Of a stretch of DNA of 64,000 bases, positions 17,796 through 27,345 are shown piece after piece. A program made the position numbers and the translations under genes. A model generated the notes under the pieces. It did not search any database, was not told the origin of the DNA, and saw nothing but the letters and a program-made list of their open reading frames with translations. Position 1 is the stretch's first letter; each line of letters starts with the position of its first letter. The stretch is from Bacteroidales bacterium (GTDB lineage: Bacteria > Bacteroidota > Bacteroidia > Bacteroidales > UBA932): positions 62,001-126,000 of the forward strand of contig JAMPAT010000006.1 of the NCBI GenBank assembly GCA_023667095.1, in the 5' to 3' direction.

Positions 17796-20645
17796 ATGGC
17801 AGATGGTGGAAATATTCTGATTAAGGGTGCCAAGGTAAACAACCTGAAAAATGTTACTGTGGAGATACCACGGGGCAAATTTGTTGTCATTACAGGTATT
17901 TCCGGCTCGGGAAAGTCTTCCCTGGCCTTCGATACATTGTTTGCTGAGGGGCAGAGGCGCTTCGCCGAGAGCCTCTCTTCGTATGCGAGGCAATTCCTTG
18001 GAAGGATGTCCAAGCCGGATGTGGAGATGATAGAGGGGATTCCGCCTGCGATTGCCATAGAACAGCGTGTCAATACCCGGAATCCCCGTTCAACCATAGC
18101 TACCAGTACTGAGATATATGATTATCTGCGTATCCTGTTTGCGAGAATCGGGCGGACCTATTCACCGGTTTCAGGAAAAGAGGTGAAATGCCATAGTGTA
18201 AACGATGTCATGGACTATATCCTTTCTGTAGATTCAGGTGCAATATACATATTGTCCGATTTCGGATGGAGCAGCAGAGAGGACAAGGTGGAGACTATGC
18301 TGCGTTTCAAGGAGGAAGGCTATTCGCGGTTTTTCACAGACAGGGCGGTCCGTATAGAGGAAATCATGCAGCTTTCTGATACAGGGGAGTATCCGTCTGA
18401 ACTGTATCTTCTTGTGGACAGGCTAAAGATGAAGGAGAGCTTTACTGCGGAAGAGGAGGATGACCTCAGGACAAGGTTGCTTGCATCTGTCCAGACAGCG
18501 TTTGACAAGGGAAACGGTACAATATATATCAGGAGGGAAATTCCGGGAAATGACGGGAATGCCATTGAGATGAAGCAATTCGTCAACAGGTTCGAGGCGG
18601 ACGGGATGGCTTTCAGCCAGCCTGATGAATACCTGTTCAGTTTCAACAGTCCGCTCGGGGCGTGCCCTGTCTGCGGAGGACTTGGCAAGATAATAGGAAT
18701 CAGCGAGGACCTGGTTGTGCCGGACAAGAGCAAGAGCATATATGACGGTGCCATTGCATGCTGGCGTGGAGACAAGATGGGCTGGTTCAGGGAGCATCTT
18801 GTAAAGAATGCAGCCAGGTATGGCATCCCTGTATTCGAGCCTTACCATAATCTTACGGATGAGCAGAGGAACCTCATATGGAATGGTTTCAAGGCTGAAA
18901 CTGAGGATGAATCCCTGGTTGGGCTGAATGAATTCTTCAAATGGGTGGAATCCAATAAATACAAGATTCAGTATAAATATATGCTTAGCCGGTATTCCGG
19001 CAAGACTGTATGCCGTGACTGTGGTGGAAGCCGTCTGAGGAAGGAGGCACTGTATGTCAGGATAGGGGGGAAGAACATCAATGAGCTTCTGAATATGAAT
19101 GTAGAGCAGGTGATGTGCTTCCTGTCTGGACTGCAATTGAATGAATACGAGCGCAGCATAGGTGGAAAGGCAATAGAGGAAATCCTGTCCAGGCTGCAAT
19201 ATATAAAGGATGTCGGATTGGCATACCTTACACTGAACAGGGCATCCAATACCCTTTCCGGCGGAGAGAGCCAGAGGATAAACCTTGTTACAGCACTTGG
19301 CAGCTCGCTTGTAGGATCGCTATATATACTTGATGAACCGAGTATCGGACTTCATCCACGTGACACGGACAGGCTTATCTCTGTGCTGAAACGTCTGCGT
19401 GACATAGGGAATACAGTAGTTGTCGTTGAACATGATGAGGAAATCATGCGTGCAGCAGACCTTCTTATTGACATAGGTCCAAAGGCCGGTGTCAATGGAG
19501 GGGAGATTGTATTCAACGGAAGGCTTTCAGACAGACCGGATGCAAGGGATATGGAGCATTCATTGACGCTTCAGTATCTTGAAGGTACGAGGAAGCGGTG
19601 TGAAAGGAAAAAGCATTCCTGGAACTATTCCATTGTTGTTGAGGGAGCAATGGAGCATAACCTGAAAGATATAGATGTACGCTTCCCGCTCGGAATCCTG
19701 ACAGTAGTGACCGGAGTCAGCGGCAGCGGAAAGTCCTCACTTGTCGGTGATATACTTTATCCTGCACTTTTCAGGCATATCAATCAGGTCGGGTCCGCTC
19801 CAGGTACTTTCAGGCATCTTTCCGGCAATCTTGACAGGGTCTCGCAGGTTGAATATGTTGATCAGAACCCTATCGGAAAAAGTTCACGCTCCAATGCTGT
19901 GACGTATCTGAAGATATATGATGATATACGTAAACTTCTTTCCGAGCAGCAATATGCAAAGATGAATGGATACACCCCGTCCCATTTCTCCTTCAATATG
20001 GATGGCGGACGGTGTCCTGAGTGCCAGGGAGACGGATTTGTCAAGATTGGAATGCAGTTCATGGCTGATGTGACAATGACATGTGAAGCATGTGGAGGCA
20101 AACGCTTCCGTCCAGATATACTGGAAGTAAGATACAAAGGCAAGAATATAGATGATATACTCAACATGAGCATTGAGGAGGCTATCCAATTCTTTGGCGA
20201 CCAGACGGATGCAATGGCAAAACGCATCGCAGAGAGATTGCAGCCTCTGGTTGATGTGGGACTGTCATACATAAAGCTCGGGCAGAGCAGCAGTACCCTT
20301 TCCGGCGGAGAGAGCCAGAGGATAAAGCTGGCCTATTTCCTTTCCATGAATGACCAGCAGGCCAAGTCATCTTCAAGGAAGATCATGTTTATATTTGACG
20401 AACCTACTACAGGATTGCATTTCTATGATGTCGATAAGCTTCTGAGGTCATTTGACGCACTTATAGCAAAGGGGCATAGCATAGTGGTAGTAGAACATAA
20501 CCTGGATGTTATCCGTGCTGCTGACTGGGTCATCGATCTCGGTCCTGATGCCGGAGATGCCGGTGGGCGGGTGGTCTTCGAGGGAACTCCGGAAGAACTC
20601 ATTGCAAAGGGCAATACCTTTACTGCTGAATATCTCAGGAAGTAA
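17796..20645 (+). CDS. uvrA: Excinuclease ABC subunit A
   Basis: This 949-residue protein is UvrA, the damage-recognition ATPase of nucleotide excision repair, which loads UvrB on lesions. Two ABC ATPase modules are complete: Walker A GISGSGKS (34-41) and GVSGSGKS (640-647), and ABC signatures LSGGESQR (about 487-494 and 835-842). Two zinc-finger-like Cys sets are visible (CPVCGG/CRDCGG and CPECQG/CEACGG), as is the characteristic [20 protein letters not shown] block. Length is normal. It stands alone on the plus strand with its own promoter, and its 3' end overlaps the convergent lipoprotein gene by 11 bases. Confidence 0.97.
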   Translation: MADGGNILIKGAKVNNLKNVTVEIPRGKFVVITGISGSGKSSLAFDTLFAEGQRRFAESLSSYARQFLGRMSKPDVEMIEGIPPAIAIEQRVNTRNPRSTIATSTEIYDYLRILFARIGRTYSPVSGKEVKCHSVNDVMDYILSVDSGAIYILSDFGWSSREDKVETMLRFKEEGYSRFFTDRAVRIEEIMQLSDTGEYPSELYLLVDRLKMKESFTAEEEDDLRTRLLASVQTAFDKGNGTIYIRREIPGNDGNAIEMKQFVNRFEADGMAFSQPDEYLFSFNSPLGACPVCGGLGKIIGISEDLVVPDKSKSIYDGAIACWRGDKMGWFREHLVKNAARYGIPVFEPYHNLTDEQRNLIWNGFKAETEDESLVGLNEFFKWVESNKYKIQYKYMLSRYSGKTVCRDCGGSRLRKEALYVRIGGKNINELLNMNVEQVMCFLSGLQLNEYERSIGGKAIEEILSRLQYIKDVGLAYLTLNRASNTLSGGESQRINLVTALGSSLVGSLYILDEPSIGLHPRDTDRLISVLKRLRDIGNTVVVVEHDEEIMRAADLLIDIGPKAGVNGGEIVFNGRLSDRPDARDMEHSLTLQYLEGTRKRCERKKHSWNYSIVVEGAMEHNLKDIDVRFPLGILTVVTGVSGSGKSSLVGDILYPALFRHINQVGSAPGTFRHLSGNLDRVSQVEYVDQNPIGKSSRSNAVTYLKIYDDIRKLLSEQQYAKMNGYTPSHFSFNMDGGRCPECQGDGFVKIGMQFMADVTMTCEACGGKRFRPDILEVRYKGKNIDDILNMSIEEAIQFFGDQTDAMAKRIAERLQPLVDVGLSYIKLGQSSSTLSGGESQRIKLAYFLSMNDQQAKSSSRKIMFIFDEPTTGLHFYDVDKLLRSFDALIAKGHSIVVVEHNLDVIRAADWVIDLGPDAGDAGGRVVFEGTPEELIAKGNTFTAEYLRK

Positions 20646-21927
20646 TGGCAGGATCAACGACGAGGACAATGAGTTCCCCGTCATTGATCGGTTCTCCTGC
20701 CTCTATAAGGATAAGTCCGCTGCCTGTTCCGGTAAGTTTAAGTACAAAGCCTTTTCCGTCTTCATCTATGGTATAGTCATAGATACCGTTTTCATGGTCA
20801 AATTCCATGTATTCGGTCCCTATGTCAAATGGCGCAAATTCGGGCTTGTAGTCACATCTGATGTGTATTGCATCACCGACTCGTCCATGTATATAGTCCT
20901 TGGGGCTTACGTTGAGATAGGTCTCGCCTTGGTATGCAAGCCCTGTCTTGTCCACTCTCCATCTGCATTCGGGAAGCCCCTGGCCCTCAGGCTTGACAAT
21001 GACATGGTAATGACAGTTCCTCTCTACATCGAAACTGGAGGCATCAGCTCCAATATAGAACCTGTAGACCAGCCCTTTACCGGGAAGCGAATAATAGTCC
21101 CTGGAGATGTAGTCAGCGGTCAGTTCTATATATGAGCATTTCCATTCCATCGGATCATCTTCCTCAAACACTTTGTCTGCGTTGCTTTCTATCTGCCCAA
21201 GAGGCTTCCCCTGCATGTTTTCCATAAGGTATAGGCTGACTTCTCCGCTTGTCTGACCGGTCCTGTTGGTATTAAGTATGCTTGCATCACCCTCATTGCG
21301 TATAAATCCTACAGGATATATGTCGTCAGTTGAATTTACACTGCTTTCCTTGAACAGCATTACACTCTTGGGGCAGCTGCATACGCGCAGATCCTTCACA
21401 TTGAATTCCACATCCTTGTCAAGTGCACTGCGGTCAATGCTTACAGATACCTTGGACATTGCCCGTGTCAGCGTGACTTTAATCTCATTTCCGTCATGGA
21501 TTTCCACATCTTTGGTTGACCCGCACATGGGTATGCCTATCCTGTAGTCATCCGGGTATGCCATGTGGTATCTGTATTCCAGCAGTTCCTCCAGATTGCT
21601 GCATTGCATCCTGAATCCGATGTTAGCGCATGCATAGACGGAATATATGCATCCCTTTAGAAGGCTTATCTTGTGACTGAAGCCGTCCTGCTGTATGGAC
21701 AATTCCCCTGCCGGCAGGTAGAGTCTTTGTTCAAGCAGGCCGTCGCAGTTGAATACGAACAGGTTTACATCACTTATCTTCATCTCGTCAGGAGAGACGG
21801 ACTTCGTAAATTGTCCGGTCTGCAGCACTATTGATACCTCCATGTCTCCTGGATTCTCCAGTCTATCCCATGAGCATGCTGCAGACAATATGGCAATAAT
21901 GCAGAATGTCAGATGTCTTTTCATCAC
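20635..21927 (-). CDS. FimB/Mfa2-family fimbrial anchor lipoprotein
   Basis: This 430-residue lipoprotein has a signal peptide ending SAAC (Cys18; an ATG three bases downstream is also usable). The mature part has the FimB/Mfa2 pattern: an N-terminal strand EVSIVLQTG, then [32 protein letters not shown] and the [13 protein letters not shown] strand that marks this family, followed by a second beta-sandwich. Such proteins cap or anchor fimbriae at the outer membrane. It follows the other Mfa2-like gene by 19 bases. No pilin gene lies next to it, so its pilus may be encoded elsewhere or it may be a solitary surface protein. Confidence 0.75.
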   Translation of the reverse strand: MMKRHLTFCIIAILSAACSWDRLENPGDMEVSIVLQTGQFTKSVSPDEMKISDVNLFVFNCDGLLEQRLYLPAGELSIQQDGFSHKISLLKGCIYSVYACANIGFRMQCSNLEELLEYRYHMAYPDDYRIGIPMCGSTKDVEIHDGNEIKVTLTRAMSKVSVSIDRSALDKDVEFNVKDLRVCSCPKSVMLFKESSVNSTDDIYPVGFIRNEGDASILNTNRTGQTSGEVSLYLMENMQGKPLGQIESNADKVFEEDDPMEWKCSYIELTADYISRDYYSLPGKGLVYRFYIGADASSFDVERNCHYHVIVKPEGQGLPECRWRVDKTGLAYQGETYLNVSPKDYIHGRVGDAIHIRCDYKPEFAPFDIGTEYMEFDHENGIYDYTIDEDGKGFVLKLTGTGSGLILIEAGEPINDGELIVLVVDPAITS

Positions 21928-21946
21928 ATTGTTGTTTTATACGTTT

Positions 21947-22954
21947 TCATATATGTTTCCGGAATACGATGATTTCATTGTCCTGCTCGTTCCATGGAGC
22001 AATTTCCCCAATTACAGTTACTTGCCTGCTGTCTGCAGGAATGTCCGGATCCGGTGTTCCGGACCTGTTTATTGTAATGTCATACATATATATGGAATTC
22101 CGTTCAATCCCTCCTGCTCCGAACGGCTCCCTGTTTATAGTGATAGGGTAGTAGTAGAGTTTTCCCCTTATCCTCCCCTCTATTACAAGCCTTGTAAAAG
22201 GTGAGCCCGAAGTCTCCGCACTGTGGTCGCATGGGTAACAAAATAGCCTGATCGGGTCAGGTATCCCTTTGGCACTCACCTTTCCTATTTCCTGTATCAG
22301 CATTTCACTGTGGGCAAAGTTCCCTGTGGCTTCCTCGTCCAGTGAACCGAAATTGACTATCTGCCCAGGATTGGATGGACCTGTCTGCATGAAGCTGTAT
22401 TCCGCATTGACATTTGTCAGGTATATACGTGTATCTGTAAGGTCTTCCCCTTCATATTCTGTCCCGAGAAAATCCGCCCTCAATGAATTTATGCATATCT
22501 GTGACATAAGCCTGTCCATCTGTATGGCGTATGCGATACCAGAGCCTGCCTGGATTATTGCCTCCCCGGCCATTGCAGGACAGTCGGGGCTGTCTGATGA
22601 CAGCTGCATTGATTCTTTCTGCAGCGCCTCGTATGAACTTATCCATCTCCAGCTATCCCTTTCCCTGTGTGGATTTGATATTGCCACCATTATCCGTTCC
22701 CCAGCCCTTGAGGCTACCTTTACATGTCTTCCTGTCACTCTCTGGTATGAATCCAGACGTCTTAGCCTGTCATTCATGAATATGAATATGTCAGTGGTCC
22801 CATCATCGGATGAACTTCCGGTATTCAGCACTATCTCAGTTCCGGTGCTCTCCTCTGTGAGTCCAGTATGGACATCTCCATGTGTGCCCACAGAGGTGCA
22901 GCCGTATCCCAGGACCGGAATTACCATGAGAAAGGCAAATACACGAACGTGCAT
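21947..22954 (-). CDS. FimB/Mfa2-like lipoprotein
   Basis: I start the gene at 22954 because this Met begins a clean lipoprotein signal peptide (MHVRVFAFLMVIPVLGYGC); in-frame Mets at 23068 and 23011 would put extra charged residues in front. The mature protein has a Ser/Thr-rich linker, then TDIFIFMNDRLRRLDSYQR, an AISNPHRE segment and an MSQICINSL strand as in Mfa2-type proteins, and ends with a RQVTVIGEIAPWNEQ strand. It is the promoter-proximal gene of a two-gene operon. The function is inferred from fold-like pattern and pairing with the neighbouring Mfa2-like protein. Confidence 0.65.
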   Translation of the reverse strand: MHVRVFAFLMVIPVLGYGCTSVGTHGDVHTGLTEESTGTEIVLNTGSSSDDGTTDIFIFMNDRLRRLDSYQRVTGRHVKVASRAGERIMVAISNPHRERDSWRWISSYEALQKESMQLSSDSPDCPAMAGEAIIQAGSGIAYAIQMDRLMSQICINSLRADFLGTEYEGEDLTDTRIYLTNVNAEYSFMQTGPSNPGQIVNFGSLDEEATGNFAHSEMLIQEIGKVSAKGIPDPIRLFCYPCDHSAETSGSPFTRLVIEGRIRGKLYYYPITINREPFGAGGIERNSIYMYDITINRSGTPDPDIPADSRQVTVIGEIAPWNEQDNEIIVFRKHI

Positions 22955-23066
22955 AGGATTGATTTTTAGTAGTGAGACGTGTAGAAAGTGTGTGTTCCGG
23001 CCCTTTTTCATGACATTTTCTTTAAAATTCGCTTCTGCAAATCTTGGGAAATCTGCAGTTACCGGC

Positions 23067-23074
23067 AAATTTAT
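23067..23074 (-). promoter_or_regulatory. Candidate -7 box for the Mfa2-like pair
   Basis: The minus strand reads TAAATTTG. It lies 112 bases before the start chosen for the first lipoprotein. Confidence 0.35.
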
Positions 23075-23171
23075 GTGGCGAAATCAGGAAATGTTTTTCT
23101 CTTTTTAACTGTTTTTCCTTTTTTGATAATCTTTTCTTGTCTCTTTTTTCTTTTTGTATGCTTTTTCTTTA

Positions 23172-23179
23172 TAAATTTG
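23172..23179 (+). promoter_or_regulatory. Candidate -7 box of the DUF47 gene
   Basis: TAAATTTG matches TAnnTTTG, 20 bases before the start codon. A TTTG lies 15 bases upstream, shorter than the usual spacing. Confidence 0.45.
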
Positions 23180-23199
23180 GCTGCACTTAACTTTAGAAT

Positions 23200-23853
23200 A
23201 TGAACATTTTTATAATAAAAAGGCGTCATGCTTTCCTGTCAAAGTCAAATCTCCTGCAGATTTTCTCACGTCAGGCAGTCTTCGTCGCAGATGCTTCTGC
23301 TGCCCTTTACAAGATGATGAAGTCGTCCTGCCGGCAGGACTGGCAGAGGCTGGAGAGGGAGGTAAAGCAGTATGAAATCCAGGGGGATGCAATTCTGGCC
23401 GAGTTCTATGAGGAAATGTATGAACGTTTTGTACCTGATCTTGACAGGGATGATATCCAGACAATAGCGATGGATATTGATATTTTCCTTGACCAGATCA
23501 ATGGTTCTGCCAAGTCGCTTCTGCTGTATCTTCCGGAAAGGATAGACCAGCAGCTGATTGACCTTGCGCAGTATATACGCTCCGAGGCGGATGCCCTGAA
23601 GGAGATTGTTGCACTGATGCCTGATATAAAGGGTAATTTCTCAGCCATCACGATGCAGTGTGACCGTATTACGGAACTTGAGCATGCGGCCGATGATGCG
23701 TATGAAGATTATATCGGTGAGATTTTCCGCAATGAAAAGAATCCTATCGAACTGATGAAATACAAGAATATTGCTGAGACCCTTGAATCAACGACAGATG
23801 CTGCAAAGAAGGTGTCTGACCATATACGCAAACTTATGCTCCGGTATATATAA
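23200..23853 (+). CDS. DUF47 / PhoU-like protein
   Basis: This 217-residue all-helical cytoplasmic protein matches the DUF47 (PhoU_div) family, which is related to PhoU and is usually encoded next to a Pit-type phosphate transporter. The sequence shows the expected helices with EREVKQYEIQGDAI, the YERFVPDLDRDDIQTIA block and a late LEHAADDAYEDYI with ETLESTTDAAKKV, the acidic residues that bind metal in PhoU folds. Length is normal. No transporter gene adjoins it: the next gene downstream is nqrF on the other strand. A role in phosphate transport control is known for the family, not shown here. Confidence 0.85.
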   Translation: MNIFIIKRRHAFLSKSNLLQIFSRQAVFVADASAALYKMMKSSCRQDWQRLEREVKQYEIQGDAILAEFYEEMYERFVPDLDRDDIQTIAMDIDIFLDQINGSAKSLLLYLPERIDQQLIDLAQYIRSEADALKEIVALMPDIKGNFSAITMQCDRITELEHAADDAYEDYIGEIFRNEKNPIELMKYKNIAETLESTTDAAKKVSDHIRKLMLRYI

Positions 23854-23899
23854 AAGGCCTGGACTATTTCTGGAATATGGCTCCAAAGGAGTAAAAAAG

Positions 23900-23927
23900 G
23901 AGAGCTGCTAATTTTTTAGCAGCTCTC
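23900..23927 (-). terminator. Terminator of the nqr operon
   Basis: Perfect 12-bp arms GAGAGCTGCTAA (23900-23911) and TTAGCAGCTCTC (23916-23927) close a four-base loop. On the minus strand the stem is followed by CCTTTTTTAC, a good U-tract. It may also act on the plus-strand DUF47 transcript. Confidence 0.9.
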
Positions 23928-23945
23928 GCTTATTTCAATGATGCC

Positions 23946-25214
23946 TTATGCACCGAAGTTGTCGAAGAGGATGTTCTCTGGTGGAACTCCAAGGCTGTCA
24001 AGCAGGTTGACTACTGACTGTGCCATCATAGGAGGTCCGCACATGAGGTAGATGATGTCCTCCGGATTCTCATGCTGCTTGAGGTATGTCTCGTAGAGCA
24101 CATTGTGCACGAATCCTGCTGTATATGCAACTCCTGCTGCATCTGCCTCCGGATCCGGACGGTCAAGGGCAAGATTGAACTTGAAGTTAGGGAACTCTTT
24201 CTCAATCTCGTGGTAATCCTCAAGGTAGAATGCTTCCTTAAGGCTACGTGCTCCATAGAAGAAGTTCACTTTCTTGTCTGTCTTCTCTGTCTTGAAGAGG
24301 TGCATGATGTGGCTACGCATAGGTGCCATGCCGGCTCCACCGCCGATGAATACAAGCTCCTGGTCTGCAGGAAGGTTCTCCGGCATGAAGAATTCACCGT
24401 AAGGACCTGAGATAGTGACCTTGTCACCCGGTTTGAGTGAGTAGATGTATGAAGAACATACGCCAGGGTTGACTGGGAGGAATTTCCTTGTTGCCCTGTC
24501 AATAGGAGGTGTCGCTATACGGACATTAAGCTTGATGATATCGCCTTCTGCAGGGTAGCAGGCCATAGAGTATGCACGGAGAGTCGGGGTTGGGTTTACC
24601 ATCTTGAGGTCAAATACGCCCATCTTCTCCCAGTCCTCACGGTACTGCTCATCGACATCGATATCCTTGTAGTCAACAGTGACAGCAGGAACGTCGACCT
24701 GGATATATCCGCCTGACTTGAAGTGGAGGTGCTCGCCTTCAGGCAACTTTACCACGAACTCCTTGATGAATGTAGCGACGTTATGGTTCGAAATCACCTC
24801 GCATTCCCATTTCTTCACGCTGAGGGCAGATTCTGCTATTGCAATCTTCATGTCCTCCTTGACCTTTACCTGGCAGCCAAGTCTCCAGTGGTCATTGATC
24901 TGCTTGCGGTTGAAGAAGCCGACCTCTGTAGGGAGGATGGTTCCGCCACCTTCGAGGACACGGCATTTGCACTGTCCGCAGCTTCCTTTTCCACCACATG
25001 CTGATGAAAGGAAAATCTTCTGCTCAGCAAGTGTGTTGAGAAGTGAGGAACCAGGTGTCACCTCTATTTCCTTCTTTCCGTCGTTGATGCTGATCTTTAC
25101 TTTTCCTGACGGAGTCAGCTTTGCCTTGATGAAAAGCAGAAGTGCCACCAGGACAATGGTGATTACCACTATGGCTATCACCGATACGAGTATTGTAATT
25201 GTCATTTCGTTCAT
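23946..25214 (-). CDS. nqrF: Na+-translocating NADH:quinone reductase subunit F
   Basis: This 422-residue subunit is where electrons enter Na+-NQR: it oxidises NADH and passes electrons through FAD and a 2Fe-2S centre. An N-terminal membrane helix (about 5-30) is followed by a ferredoxin domain with Cys73, Cys79, Cys82 and Cys114, then a ferredoxin-reductase domain with RAYSMA (FAD binding), GGGAGMAPMRSH and CGPPMM near the end (NADH binding). It is the last gene of nqrABCDEF, 15 bases after nqrE, and is followed by a strong terminator. Confidence 0.97.
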   Translation of the reverse strand: MNEMTITILVSVIAIVVITIVLVALLLFIKAKLTPSGKVKISINDGKKEIEVTPGSSLLNTLAEQKIFLSSACGGKGSCGQCKCRVLEGGGTILPTEVGFFNRKQINDHWRLGCQVKVKEDMKIAIAESALSVKKWECEVISNHNVATFIKEFVVKLPEGEHLHFKSGGYIQVDVPAVTVDYKDIDVDEQYREDWEKMGVFDLKMVNPTPTLRAYSMACYPAEGDIIKLNVRIATPPIDRATRKFLPVNPGVCSSYIYSLKPGDKVTISGPYGEFFMPENLPADQELVFIGGGAGMAPMRSHIMHLFKTEKTDKKVNFFYGARSLKEAFYLEDYHEIEKEFPNFKFNLALDRPDPEADAAGVAYTAGFVHNVLYETYLKQHENPEDIIYLMCGPPMMAQSVVNLLDSLGVPPENILFDNFGA

Positions 25215-25229
25215 TTCAAATCCTCCTGA

Positions 25230-25844
25230 TTATAGCTGAATACCCATAAACGTCATGAATGCAATACCCATGAGACCTACAGTGATGAAAGTGATTCCAA
25301 GTCCGCGGAGAGGTGCCGGAACATGTGAATATTCCATTTTCTCCCTGATTGCCGCAAGGGCAACGATAGCGAGGAACCAGCCGATGCCTGAGCCAAGGGC
25401 AAATACAGTAGCTTCACCGAGGTTTGCATAGTCCCTTTCCTGCATGAAGAGCGAGCCTCCGAGGATGGCACAGTTCACAGCGATAAGCGGAAGGAAGATA
25501 CCCAATGAAGAATATAGGGCTGGGGCAAATTTCTCTACCACCATCTCCACAATCTGCACTATTGCCGCAATGACTGCGATGAACACGATGAAACTGAGGA
25601 AGCTGAGGTCAACACTTGCATATTTCTCACCGAGCCAGGTCAATGCACCTGGTTTGAGAAGATATTCGTTCAACAGGTAGTTGATAGGAAGCGTGACAAG
25701 CAGCACGAAGATAACAGCGACACCCAAACCGGTAGCTGTCTTCACATTCTTTGATACCGCCAGGTATGAGCACATGCCCAGGAAGTAGGCGAATATCATA
25801 TTGTCAACAAAGATTGACTTTACGAATAAGCTTATATATTCCAT
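25230..25844 (-). CDS. nqrE: Na+-NQR subunit E
   Basis: This 204-residue integral membrane protein has six predicted helices and the family pattern [24 protein letters not shown] at the start, with the conserved Cys there and a second Cys in [12 protein letters not shown]. NqrD and NqrE bind an iron centre between them through such Cys residues and form part of the ion channel. It is homologous to NqrD. Spacing to nqrD is 18 bases and to nqrF 15 bases, so it is in the same operon. Confidence 0.96.
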   Translation of the reverse strand: MEYISLFVKSIFVDNMIFAYFLGMCSYLAVSKNVKTATGLGVAVIFVLLVTLPINYLLNEYLLKPGALTWLGEKYASVDLSFLSFIVFIAVIAAIVQIVEMVVEKFAPALYSSLGIFLPLIAVNCAILGGSLFMQERDYANLGEATVFALGSGIGWFLAIVALAAIREKMEYSHVPAPLRGLGITFITVGLMGIAFMTFMGIQL

Positions 25845-25862
25845 TTCGATCTGAGTTAGATG

Positions 25863-26483
25863 TTATTTTTCCTGAAGATCTTTCTGAATGCTCCTCTGGA
25901 TCCATACGATGCATCCGAGAAGTACGAGTGCCATAGGAGGGAGAATCATGAGACCGTTGTTCATGTATCCTGCCTCGTAGAATGACTGCGGTATTACCTG
26001 GAAGCCGAACAGTGAACCGGAACCGAGAAGCTCACGGAAAAATGCGACAACTACGAGTATAAGTCCGTAGCCGGCTCCGTTTGCCAGACCGTCGAGAAGT
26101 GAAGGGATTGGCTTGTTGCCAAGCGCAAATGCCTCAATACGCCCCATGACGATACAGTTGGTGATTATAAGTCCGATATACACTGACAATGTCTTGCTGA
26201 TGCTGTAGGCAAATGCCTTGAGCACCTGGTCAACAAGGATTACCATGAGGGCAACCACAACGAGCTGCACGATGATTCGGATACGGTTAGGGATACTGTT
26301 CCTCATCATTGATACCACAAAGCTTGACAGTCCGGTAACGATGATGACAGAAAGAGCCATTACCAAAGCTCCTTTCAGCTGTACGGTTACAGCAAGTGAG
26401 GAGCAGATTCCGAGGACAAGGACAGTAATAGGGTTGCCCTTGAAAATCGGTTTCAACAATACTTCTTTAAGATTATCTTTCAT
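25863..26483 (-). CDS. nqrD: Na+-NQR subunit D
   Basis: This 206-residue membrane protein has six helices and typical blocks: NPITVLVLGICSSLAVT near the N-terminus and IITNCIVMGRIEAFALGN in the middle, each carrying the Cys that coordinates iron at the NqrD/NqrE interface. Length and hydrophobic profile are normal. Only three bases separate it from nqrC. It acts in the inner membrane as part of the Na+ path. Confidence 0.96.
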   Translation of the reverse strand: MKDNLKEVLLKPIFKGNPITVLVLGICSSLAVTVQLKGALVMALSVIIVTGLSSFVVSMMRNSIPNRIRIIVQLVVVALMVILVDQVLKAFAYSISKTLSVYIGLIITNCIVMGRIEAFALGNKPIPSLLDGLANGAGYGLILVVVAFFRELLGSGSLFGFQVIPQSFYEAGYMNNGLMILPPMALVLLGCIVWIQRSIQKDLQEK

Positions 26484-26486
26484 ATA

Positions 26487-27335
26487 CTATTCCTCCTCAT
26501 TGTTTGCTGTTTCCTCTGTCTCTTCTCCGCACTGGCAGCAGCATTCTTCTTCAGCCGATGCTGCCGCAGCCGCGGCTGACTTGAAATATGGCTCATAGTA
26601 TTTTGCCCATACATTGATAGTCTTTCCGAGTGACTGTGAAGTAATGGTTGCTCCGCTGATTGCGTCAACACCGTTGATGTCACCATGTGCGCCGCCTTTT
26701 ACGACCGAGAATTTGACATCACTGTCAGAAAATTCCTTGCCGGCAAACTGGCTGTAGAATGGCTCCTCGGCGATTTTTGCTCCAAGTCCAGGAGTCTCGC
26801 TCTTATGGTCGAAGACAGCTCCTGTTATGGTCTTTCCGTCCTCTGCAACAGCGATATATCCCCAGATCGGTCCCCAAAGGCCAGCACCATAGCAAGGCAT
26901 TACTGTAATCTCCTTGCCATCAATGTTGAAAATATATACAGGAAGCCTGAGTGAACTGAGGAGATCTGTCTTTCCGGACTCAATCTGTTTCATGATGTCG
27001 TTCTGCTTTTTCAGGTCACCTGTTGAAGCTACGGCGATATCCTTGATATTGCTCTTGCCTGTGTTCATCTCACCGGCTGGATTGCCATATCCGTCTACAT
27101 AGAATGCTTCTGTAACCTTGTCTGCGTAGAGTGCCATCACGTCGGTGTCCTCAGCGATGTTCACTGATGGGCTTGACTGGGTTGCTGCACCGAGTACCTT
27201 GGAAATGGTCTCGATCTTTATATTCTCGTCCTGGCGAGGTTTGAGGGACATTGCCGCAAAAGCCAGAACCGCTGCAACCACCACTACAAGGACGGTTGAG
27301 TATATTACCGTATATGTATTACTGTTAGTGTTCAT
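26487..27335 (-). CDS. nqrC: Na+-NQR subunit C with Cys-rich C-terminal tail
   Basis: This 282-residue subunit carries covalently bound FMN. One N-terminal membrane helix (about 8-30) is followed by a periplasmic FMN-binding domain; the attachment Thr is Thr230 in the SGAT motif (DAISGATITS). The core ends at about residue 252. An extra tail of about 30 residues follows: a run of Ala (254-259), then EEECCCQCGEE with four Cys at 265-267 and 269, then an acidic end. I do not know this tail from standard NqrC proteins. It lies in the operon ten bases after nqrB. Confidence 0.95.
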   Translation of the reverse strand: MNTNSNTYTVIYSTVLVVVVAAVLAFAAMSLKPRQDENIKIETISKVLGAATQSSPSVNIAEDTDVMALYADKVTEAFYVDGYGNPAGEMNTGKSNIKDIAVASTGDLKKQNDIMKQIESGKTDLLSSLRLPVYIFNIDGKEITVMPCYGAGLWGPIWGYIAVAEDGKTITGAVFDHKSETPGLGAKIAEEPFYSQFAGKEFSDSDVKFSVVKGGAHGDINGVDAISGATITSQSLGKTINVWAKYYEPYFKSAAAAAASAEEECCCQCGEETEETANNEEE

Positions 27336-27345
27336 ATATATAATA

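Noticed and set aside
22269..23108. Plus-strand frame of 279 codons opposite the Mfa2-like lipoprotein
   Set aside because: Antisense shadow; the minus-strand frame has a lipobox and family-type strands and is in an operon.
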